NCBI GenBank assembly: GCA_910585895.1
Contig: CAJUHY010000093.1
Span: 1-5,584 of the forward strand
Reading direction: 5' to 3'
DNA: 5,584 bases
DNA from: an uncultured Lachnospiraceae bacterium
GTDB taxonomy: Bacteria; Bacillota; Clostridia; Lachnospirales; Lachnospiraceae
Below are positions 1-4,811 of this stretch, piece by piece. How positions within the stretch are numbered: position 1 is the stretch's first letter; each line of letters opens with the position of its first letter. Both the position numbers and the translations under genes were made by a program. Under the pieces are notes generated by a model that was not told where the DNA came from, ran no database searches, and saw only the letters and a program-made list of their open reading frames with translations.

Positions 1-404
1 TTGTAAGGACTTTTCAGGCTTTGACAGATAGTGTAAACATACTCCTTGGATTCCTGCTGTAAATATGCCTCCTCGGGACTTGCCTTCTGGTCCTTTAATT
101 CTTCAAAATAAGTATCTTCTTTGGGTTCGCTGCGACGCTTTGCACTTTTCAGGAAATCCAGCCCTTTATTGGTGGCAATCCTGCATACCCATGCTTTTTC
201 ATAATCCCGTTGAAAAGTGGCGAGATTTTTATAAATGGATAAAAAAGTTTCCTGTGTCAAATCTTCCGCGTCAAACTGATTTCCTGCCATCTTAAAACAG
301 ATGGAATATACCAGCCGCTCGTATGTATCCAGAAGATAACTGAAATATTCTTCCTTATCGATTCTATCCGCCTCCTTTGCTTCGGTTTTAACCATAATTT
401 TCAT
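1..404 (-). CDS. ECF-type sigma-70 family RNA polymerase sigma factor, C-terminus cut by window edge
   Basis: Reading the minus strand from ATG at 404, 134 codons are open to the window edge with no stop. Residues ~26-92 form sigma region 2: the hallmark DAEDLTQETF (45-54), which contacts core polymerase, followed by AWVCRIATNKGLDFL (71-85) and a basic stretch KSAKRR, the usual region 2.4 for -10 recognition. Residues ~109-134 (SPEEAYLQQESK onward) look like the linker and the first helix of region 4; the -35-binding HTH lies outside the window. The family is usually ~160-190 residues, so roughly 30-50 are missing. No region 3 or 1.1 is present, which makes it ECF class. Start choice is uncertain: ATG at 404 and ATG at 395 both lack a good ribosome site, while a perfect AAGGAGG (371-377) sits 8 nt before an in-frame ATC at 362. 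An anti-sigma gene, if present, would lie further left and is not visible. Confidence 0.87.
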   Translation of the reverse strand, partial: MKIMVKTEAKEADRIDKEEYFSYLLDTYERLVYSICFKMAGNQFDAEDLTQETFLSIYKNLATFQRDYEKAWVCRIATNKGLDFLKSAKRRSEPKEDTYFEELKDQKASPEEAYLQQESKEYVYTICQSLKSPY

Positions 405-435
405 TGTCAGGGAATCGTTTTCTATCTGTCTGTTT

Positions 436-465
436 ATTATAACGAGACAAAATTTTAATTGTCTT
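436..465 (-). promoter_or_regulatory. Probable promoter of the ECF sigma gene
   Basis: On the minus strand there is a perfect -10 TATAAT (436-441) preceded, after an 18-nt spacer, by AAGACA (460-465), which matches TTGACA at four of six bases. Transcription would begin near 429, leaving a ~25-nt leader to ATG 404. The promoter starts only a few bases past the stop of the AraC remnant. A 6-bp inverted repeat (445-450 AGACAA with 459-464 TTGTCT) fills the spacer and could be an operator. This rests on consensus matching only. Confidence 0.5.
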
Positions 466-468
466 CAA

Positions 469-687
469 TTATTTACTTTTATTTTTCATTCTATATTCAA
501 GCGGCGTTATCCTCATTTTCTCTTTAAACCTGCTGATAAAATAGCTTGTTGTAGAAAACCCCAGCTTAACTGCAATTTCCGTTATACTCTGGTCCGTGTT
601 CTTTAACAGGAGAAGCGCCTGAGACAGTCGGTATTCATTCAGGTAATCCGATACCGACATATGCATCATTTTCTTGAAGCGCGACAG
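469..687 (-). pseudogene. C-terminal remnant of an AraC-family transcriptional regulator
   Basis: The minus-strand frame from CTG at 687 to TAA at 469-471 encodes ~73 residues. They match the tail of the AraC/XylS DNA-binding domain: the end of the first HTH (SRFKKMMHMSVSDYLNEYRL), the connecting helix (ALLLLKNTD), the complete second HTH (ITEIAVKLGFSTTSYFISRF) and the family's terminal TPLEYR. Intact members are ~270-300 residues, with a sensory N-terminal domain and the first HTH, both absent here. An in-frame TAA lies at 688-690, immediately upstream, and beyond it the same strand encodes a piece of an acetyltransferase in another frame. The ATG codons at 669 and 666 could in theory start a 66-residue peptide, but no Shine-Dalgarno sequence precedes them. 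One HTH alone is unlikely to regulate anything, so this is best treated as a decayed gene. Confidence 0.75.
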
Positions 688-760
688 TTACCCCAGCACA
701 GATTACGGCATTGCTGCCAATCCACACGTTATCTTCAATAGTAACTTTTGGGCAGTACAT
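683..760 (-). pseudogene. Inverted internal fragment of a hexapeptide-repeat O-acetyltransferase (Maa/LacA-like)
   Basis: The minus strand from 760 to 683 encodes about 26 residues, including VTIEDNVWIGSNAV and ICAGVTV. This is the strongly conserved left-handed beta-helix block of maltose/galactoside O-acetyltransferases (typically V-x-I-G-D-N-V-W-I-G-x-x-x-x-I-x-P-G-V-T-I). The frame has neither an N-terminus nor the C-terminal continuation, and beyond 683 it runs into AraC-derived sequence in a different frame. The natural continuation (GMGAVIGTGSVVTRD) is found on the opposite strand from 789. These are pieces of one gene separated by a small inversion. No function is expected. Confidence 0.72.
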
Positions 761-785
761 TTTGATTGAGATTTTTTCAAGTATC

Positions 786-893
786 GTCGGAATGGGAGCA
801 GTTATAGGCACCGGAAGCGTTGTCACAAGAGACATACCGCCCATGTGTTTTGCCGCCGGAGCGCCCTGCAAAGTGATTCTCCAAATTACTGAC
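786..893 (+). pseudogene. C-terminal fragment of the same hexapeptide O-acetyltransferase
   Basis: In the frame of codon 786-788, the plus strand encodes VGMGAVIGTGSVVTRDIPP and then CFAAGAPCKVILQITD. This is the typical C-terminus of Maa/LacA/NodL-type acetyltransferases: the last beta-helix coils, the acetyl-CoA-side G-x-G-S-V-V-T-[KR]-D-[IV]-P and the closing A-G-x-P-[CA]-[KR]-V-I. Normally the protein ends a few residues later. Here the frame continues without a stop into a fragment belonging to the N-terminal half of the same family, so the domains are in the wrong order. Upstream of 786 the frame stays open but its residues do not resemble the family. Confidence 0.75.
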
Positions 894-1178
894 AACCTTC
901 AGCCGGCTATACAAAAAGGTGAAAAAACAAAACAATCCATTTTGCAGGAATTATTTGCCCAAGCAGGTGAAAACTCCTATATCCAGGCTCCATATTTCGC
1001 AATGTGAGGCGGTCACCACGCCTCCCCGGGCAGCAATGTCTATATAAATTTTAATTGTACGTTCCTCGACGACGCGCACATTACGATTGGAGATAATACG
1101 ATGATATCTACTTTAATCACGGACAGCTCATTTCCGAGAATATCTTATACTGAAAGCTATAGGGCATCTTCCTTGTGA
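894..1178 (+). pseudogene. N-terminal-half fragment of a maltose/galactoside-type O-acetyltransferase, with nonsense codon
   Basis: The plus strand in the same frame as the preceding fragment encodes KTKQSILQELFAQAGENSY, IQAPYFAM, a TGA stop at 1005-1007, and then GGHHASPGSNVYINFNCTFL and DDAHITIGDNTMI up to 1106. This corresponds to the end of the Mac domain and the first beta-helix coils of Maa/LacA (family pattern: ILxxLFxxxGENxYIxPPF, N-x-x-x-N-x-N-C-x-x-x-D, I-x-I-G-D-N). The first ~35 residues with the start codon are absent, and the gene departs from the family after 1106, reaching another stop at 1176-1178 inside the terminator stem. The catalytic His usually found in the G-H-P segment after G-P-N is missing. 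It is clearly non-functional. Confidence 0.75.
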
Positions 1179-1200
1179 AAGATGCCCTAAATCATTTTTT
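1160..1200 (+). terminator. Rho-independent terminator
   Basis: A perfect 11-bp stem pairs 1160-1170 (TAGGGCATCTT) with 1179-1189 (AAGATGCCCTA) around an 8-nt loop, followed by AATCATTTTTT on the plus strand. Orientation favours the plus strand, so it would have ended transcription of the former acetyltransferase. Read from the minus strand, downstream of fprA (whose stop is 30 nt away), the stem is followed by TAGCTTTCAG rather than a U-tract. It may still stop the operon transcript, though less efficiently. Confidence 0.7.
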
Positions 1201-1227
1201 ACAATATATTAATTCGCTGCAGCAAGT

Positions 1228-2394
1228 CTATTTCGCTATTAACTCGTCTGCCAAGGCTTCCATATCTGCAATGGTATCTTCTTTCATGGCAGACTTAATC
1301 GTTACCACCTTGTCGCAGACTGTAATATCCTTCATCTCTTCTAAAAGCGCACGCATATTCTTTGCCGCAATCGGAGCCCAGGAACCATTCTCCATCAGGG
1401 CAACCGTACGTTTACGGTAAGTTTTGCTCTTTAAATGATGGAGAAAATCTTCCATGCAGGGGAAAATCCCTCCGTCATAAGTCGCCGCCGCCAGCACCAT
1501 CTTGTCATAGCGGAACGCATCCTCAATAGCTTCTGCCATATCATCTCTGGACAAATCGGTAATTGCCACTTTTTTGGCGCCTTTCGCTTCCAGGATTTCT
1601 TTTAATTTCTTTGCTGCCTCAGCCGTATGTCCATGGATGGAAGCATAAGCCACCAGAATTCCCTCATCCTCTGGCTCGTAACTGCTCCATACCTGATATT
1701 TGCCAATATAATATTCCAGATTTTCCTTTAAAATCGGACCGTGCAGTGGGCAAATCATCTGAATATCCAAGCCTGCTGCTTTCTTCAACAGCGCCTGCAC
1801 CTGTGCGCCATACTTGCCCACAATATTGAAATAATAACGCCTTGCCTCACATGCCCAGTCTTCTTCGGTATCCAAAGCGCCGAATTTGCCAAATCCATCC
1901 GCTGAAAAGAGGATTTTCTCGGAACTCTCATAAGAAACCATAACTTCCGGCCAGTGCACCATCGGAGCCATCACAAACGTCAGTTCATGGCTTCCCAGGT
2001 TCAGGGTATCGCCCTCTTTAACAACTAAAGAACGATCTGACAGATCAATATCAAAGAACTGCCCCAGCATTGGGAAGGTCTTGGCATTGCCCACCACAAT
2101 CATTTTGGGGTATTTTTCTGCAATCTTCTGGATATTGGCTGCATGATCTGGTTCCATATGGGAAACCACCAGATAATCTACGTCCCTGCCATTCAGCGTC
2201 TGCTCCAGATTTTTTATCCACTCTTCGCCTCTTCTGGAATCAACGGTATCCATGACTGCTACTTTATCATCCAAAATTACATATGAATTATAAGAAACTC
2301 CATTTGGTACTACATATTGGCTCTCAAACAAGTCAATATCCTTGTCGTCTGCTCCAATATATTTGATGGTGTCTGTAATGGTTATGTCTTTCAT
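1228..2394 (-). CDS. fprA: FprA-type flavodiiron protein (class A O2/NO reductase)
   Basis: This 388-residue protein is close to the usual ~390-400 for class A flavodiiron enzymes, which reduce O2 to water and/or NO to N2O in the cytoplasm of anaerobes. The N-terminal metallo-beta-lactamase-like domain (~1-240) carries the full di-iron ligand set: H79-x-E81-x-D83-H84 (in SHMEPDHAAN), H147 (in MVHWPE), D166 (in FSADGFG) and H218 (in CPLHGP). The C-terminal flavodoxin domain (~245-388) has the FMN phosphate loop ASIHGHTAEA (251-260) and the later loops AATYDGGI and ENGSWAP. There is no fused rubredoxin or flavin reductase domain. The start is set at ATG 2394 because an AAGGAGG site (2404-2410) lies 9 nt upstream and family homology begins there; the longer open frame to 2472 overlaps nfnB. 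It is the last gene of the nfnA-nfnB-fprA operon, 16 nt after nfnB. Confidence 0.95.
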   Translation of the reverse strand: MKDITITDTIKYIGADDKDIDLFESQYVVPNGVSYNSYVILDDKVAVMDTVDSRRGEEWIKNLEQTLNGRDVDYLVVSHMEPDHAANIQKIAEKYPKMIVVGNAKTFPMLGQFFDIDLSDRSLVVKEGDTLNLGSHELTFVMAPMVHWPEVMVSYESSEKILFSADGFGKFGALDTEEDWACEARRYYFNIVGKYGAQVQALLKKAAGLDIQMICPLHGPILKENLEYYIGKYQVWSSYEPEDEGILVAYASIHGHTAEAAKKLKEILEAKGAKKVAITDLSRDDMAEAIEDAFRYDKMVLAAATYDGGIFPCMEDFLHHLKSKTYRKRTVALMENGSWAPIAAKNMRALLEEMKDITVCDKVVTIKSAMKEDTIADMEALADELIAK

Positions 2395-2403
2395 TGTACT
2401 CTT

Positions 2404-2410
2404 CCTCCTT
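2404..2410 (-). promoter_or_regulatory. Ribosome binding site deciding the fprA start
   Basis: AAGGAGG on the minus strand directly follows the nfnB stop (TAG at 2411-2413) and lies 9 nt before ATG 2394. It excludes the longer upstream reading of fprA. Confidence 0.85.
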
Positions 2411-3796
2411 CTATTTTCCTGAAAGGTATTCATCAATTCCCTTTGCGGCAGCTTTCCCTGCACCCATAGCAAGGATAACAGTTGCTGCTCCTGTCACCGC
2501 ATCTCCACCGGCAAATACCCCCGGCTTGCTGGTAGCTCCATTTTCTTCCTCAGCCACAATACATTGCCAGCGGTTTACATCAAGCCCCTTGGTAGTTGAA
2601 GAAATCAGCGGGTTAGGGGATGTTCCCAGAGACATAATGACCGTGTCAAGATCCAAATCAAATTCAGACCCCGGAACTTCTACCGGTCTTCTCCTGCCGG
2701 AATCATCCGGCTCGCCCAGTTCCATGCGGATACAGGTCATGCCCTTTACCCAGCCATTCTCATCCACAAGAATCTCCTTGGGATTTGTCAACAGGTCGAA
2801 GATAATTCCTTCTTCCTTGGCATGGTGCACTTCTTCCACTCTCGCCGGAAGTTCTGACTCGCTTCTTCTATATACAATGTGCACTTCTGCGCCCAGACGC
2901 AACGCTGTCCTCGCTGCATCCATGGCAACATTTCCGCCGCCTACCACGGCAACCTTCTTGCCCTTCATAATCGGTGTGTCATACTCTTCCTGGAACGCTT
3001 TCATCAGATTGTTTCTGGTCAGGAATTCGTTGGCGGAAAATACGCCGTTCGCCTGCTCGCCAGGAATTCCCATAAACTTAGGAAGTCCTGCGCCGGAACC
3101 AATAAACACAGCCTCAAATCCCTCTTCTTCCATCAACTCGTCAATCGTCCCTGCCTTACCGATTACCACGTTTGTCTCAATCTTAACGCCTAAGGACTTG
3201 ACGTTCTCAATCTCTTTAGCCACAACCGAGCTCTTGGGCAGACGGAATTCGGGAATTCCATAAATCAATACCCCGCCCGGCTCATGGAGCGCCTCGAAAA
3301 TGGTCACGTCATATCCCATCTTCGCTAAATCTCCTGCACAGGTAAGACCCGCAGGACCGGAACCGATAACTGCCACCTTGCGGCTCTTTTTCTCTGTTGC
3401 CGGCTGCGGCTTGATGTCATTCTCCCTTGCCCAGTCAGCAGCAAAGCGTTCCAGTTTCCCGATGGATACCGGCTCACCCTTGATGCCGCGGATACATTTA
3501 CCTTCACATTGGCTTTCCTGCGGGCATACACGTCCGCAGACTGCGGGTAAGGCGCTGGCTTTACTGATTACCTGGTAAGACTCTTCAAAATTACCTTCTT
3601 TAATCTGGGAAATGAATCCCGGAATATCAATAGAAACGGGACAACCTTTGACACACTGCGCATTTTTACAGTTCAGGCAGCGCTCGGCCTCCTCCATAGC
3701 TTCTTCTTTATTATAACCAAGGCACACTTCATCGAAATTCGCTGCACGCACCTTAGGTTCCTGTTCTCTTACTGGTACTTTCTTCAATACATCCAT
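2411..3796 (-). CDS. nfnB: NfnB, large subunit of NADH-dependent reduced ferredoxin:NADP+ oxidoreductase (GltD-like)
   Basis: The 461-residue protein has the full glutamate-synthase-small-subunit-like architecture. An N-terminal ferredoxin-like region supplies two Cys groups: C40-x2-C43-x4-C48-x3-C52 and C87-x3-C91-x5-C97-x3-C101, suited to two [4Fe-4S] clusters. A first Rossmann motif VIGSGPAG (143-150) binds FAD, VVGGGNVAMDAA (284-295) binds NADPH, and FAGGDAVTGAATV (428-440) completes FAD binding. In isolation it would be annotated as glutamate synthase small subunit (gltD/gltA). However, no glutamate synthase large subunit is adjacent, and it directly follows an NfnA-type gene, the arrangement of electron-bifurcating NfnAB. 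The complex oxidises NADPH while reducing NAD+ and ferredoxin, or the reverse. E94 next to the second Cys group is a candidate non-Cys cluster ligand, as reported for Nfn. Its ATG overlaps the nfnA stop by one base, indicating translational coupling. Confidence 0.93.
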   Translation of the reverse strand: MDVLKKVPVREQEPKVRAANFDEVCLGYNKEEAMEEAERCLNCKNAQCVKGCPVSIDIPGFISQIKEGNFEESYQVISKASALPAVCGRVCPQESQCEGKCIRGIKGEPVSIGKLERFAADWARENDIKPQPATEKKSRKVAVIGSGPAGLTCAGDLAKMGYDVTIFEALHEPGGVLIYGIPEFRLPKSSVVAKEIENVKSLGVKIETNVVIGKAGTIDELMEEEGFEAVFIGSGAGLPKFMGIPGEQANGVFSANEFLTRNNLMKAFQEEYDTPIMKGKKVAVVGGGNVAMDAARTALRLGAEVHIVYRRSESELPARVEEVHHAKEEGIIFDLLTNPKEILVDENGWVKGMTCIRMELGEPDDSGRRRPVEVPGSEFDLDLDTVIMSLGTSPNPLISSTTKGLDVNRWQCIVAEEENGATSKPGVFAGGDAVTGAATVILAMGAGKAAAKGIDEYLSGK

Positions 3797-4683
3797 TATT
3801 TGTCACCTCCGCAATGTCCGCATCCGCCATGGTGGGTATCACCCTCCTGCAGCTTAAGCATACTTCTTCCTTCTTCTGTCTTATACATCTGCTGACGCTT
3901 CATCGCCTGGTCAAAATCTACCAAGTGCCCATCAAATTCCGGTCCATCCACACAGGCAAATTTGACCTGGTCACCTACAGTCACACGACATGCCCCACAC
4001 ATGCCTGTGCCATCCACCATAATTGGATTTAAGGATACAATTGTAGGAATCTCTAACTTCTTAGTAAGCAGACAGACAAACTTCATCATAATCATCGGCC
4101 CGATAGCGATACACTGGTCATATGTATTGCCGGCATTTACCAGCTCTTCTAATTGGTTCGTACCCATTCCATGAAAACCATAACTTCCGTCATCGGTAGT
4201 TACATAAAGGTTCGCAGCAACCTTCTCCATCTCATCTACTAAAATCAGCAGGTCCTTGGTCTTTGAGCCCATAATCACATCACAGTCCACGCCATTCTCA
4301 TGAAGCCATTTCACCTGAGGATATACAGGCGCTGTTCCCACGCCTCCTGCAATAAATACAATCTTTTTCTTCTTCAATTCATCAATTGGCTGCTCCGTCA
4401 GCTCAGAAGCACAGCCGAGAGGTCCTACAAAATCCTGGAAGGATTCTCCCTCCTGTAAACTCTCCATCTTCTGTGTGGATGCCCCCACAGTCTGGAATAC
4501 AATGGCGATGGTTCCTGCTTCCCTGTCATAGTCACAGATAGTAAGCGGTATACGCTCGCCCTCCTCATCCATTTTAACGATTACAAATTGTCCAGGCAGA
4601 CAGGACTTTGCCACACGCGGCGCCTTGACGTCCATAAGAAAAATCTTATCTGCCAGTTTTTTCTTTTTTACGATTGGGTACAT
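3796..4683 (-). CDS. nfnA: NfnA, small subunit of NADH-dependent reduced ferredoxin:NADP+ oxidoreductase
   Basis: This 295-residue ferredoxin-NADP-reductase-type flavoprotein resembles PyrK and the sulfide/dihydroorotate dehydrogenase electron-transfer subunit. The N-terminal beta-barrel (~1-95) holds the FAD motif RIPLTICDYD (44-53) and VGPLG (86-90). The Rossmann half has FIAGGVGTAPVYP (110-122) for NAD(H). A [2Fe-2S] site is formed by D224, C229, C232 and C244 in VDGTGMCGACRVT and KFACVDGPEFDG; the Asp ligand is characteristic of Nfn. A Cys/His-rich tail, HHGGCGHCGG (284-293), extends the protein. Start ATG 4683 has GGAGG at 4691-4695, 7 nt upstream. It is the first gene of the operon, with a promoter ~50 nt upstream. 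PyrK is the main alternative, but pyrimidine genes are absent and the nfnB neighbour settles the assignment. Confidence 0.92.
   Translation of the reverse strand: MYPIVKKKKLADKIFLMDVKAPRVAKSCLPGQFVIVKMDEEGERIPLTICDYDREAGTIAIVFQTVGASTQKMESLQEGESFQDFVGPLGCASELTEQPIDELKKKKIVFIAGGVGTAPVYPQVKWLHENGVDCDVIMGSKTKDLLILVDEMEKVAANLYVTTDDGSYGFHGMGTNQLEELVNAGNTYDQCIAIGPMIMMKFVCLLTKKLEIPTIVSLNPIMVDGTGMCGACRVTVGDQVKFACVDGPEFDGHLVDFDQAMKRQQMYKTEEGRSMLKLQEGDTHHGGCGHCGGDK
3803..3810 (-). promoter_or_regulatory. Ribosome binding site of nfnB inside the nfnA 3' end
   Basis: GGAGGTGA on the minus strand, with 9 nt between GGAGG and ATG 3796, is a near-perfect Shine-Dalgarno sequence. It is embedded in the codons for the final GGD residues of NfnA, and the nfnA stop and nfnB start share a base (TAATG). 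This fits translational coupling that would keep the subunits equimolar. Confidence 0.85.
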
Positions 4684-4733
4684 ATCCGAACCTCCGTCTA
4701 AGTTATCTCTCTATAAATTACTGTAACGTTCTT

Positions 4734-4762
4734 ATTCTAATATACTTCCTGGTAAAATTCAA
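4734..4762 (-). promoter_or_regulatory. Probable housekeeping promoter of the nfnA-nfnB-fprA operon
   Basis: On the minus strand, TTGAAT (4757-4762) and TAGAAT (4734-4739, five of six matches to TATAAT) are separated by exactly 17 nt. Transcription would begin around 4727, giving a leader of ~44 nt before nfnA. That leader is too short for a riboswitch, and I see no extended hairpin or T-box in it. The surrounding AT-rich stretch supports promoter function. No clear regulator operator is visible. Confidence 0.55.
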
Positions 4763-4783
4763 TGATTTTCTTTAATTTTAAAA

Positions 4784-4796
4784 CTGAACTGTTCAG
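4784..4796 (-). terminator. Weak hairpin after the secreted-protein gene
   Basis: On the minus strand, CTGAA-CAG-TTCAG forms a 5-bp stem followed by TTTTAAAATTAAAG. It lies 16 nt past the stop of the secreted-protein gene and before the nfnA promoter, where a terminator is expected. The stem is short and the T-run is only four bases, so it may be inefficient or coincidental. Confidence 0.28.
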
Positions 4797-4811
4797 GCTA
4801 AACTGCTGCCA

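Noticed and set aside
683..789. Phase-variable invertible switch
   Set aside because: The end repeats are only 4 bp and no invertase gene is nearby. The fragments on either side are also truncated elsewhere, so restoring one orientation would not yield a working gene.
635..895. An intact 86-residue minus-strand acetyltransferase-like gene
   Set aside because: Only 683-760 resembles the family. The leading part is antisense to the plus-strand C-terminal fragment and the tail overlaps AraC sequence in another frame.
711..1007. An intact 98-residue plus-strand protein
   Set aside because: It joins unrelated leading residues to a C-terminal fragment and then an N-terminal fragment of the same enzyme family, with no start signal. 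It is pseudogene read-through.
2395..2472. Longer start for fprA at 2472
   Set aside because: The extra 26 residues are encoded inside the nfnB 3' end, do not match flavodiiron proteins, and the strong ribosome site points to ATG 2394.
2394..3263. A 289-codon open frame on the plus strand
   Set aside because: It lies opposite nfnB, is Ser/Pro-rich as expected of an antisense reading of that gene, has no ribosome site and resembles no family.
2411..3796. Glutamate synthase small subunit (GltD) proper
   Set aside because: No large subunit gene is adjacent. The tight coupling to an NfnA-type gene with the Asp/Cys3 [2Fe-2S] site favours NfnB, although the fold is shared.
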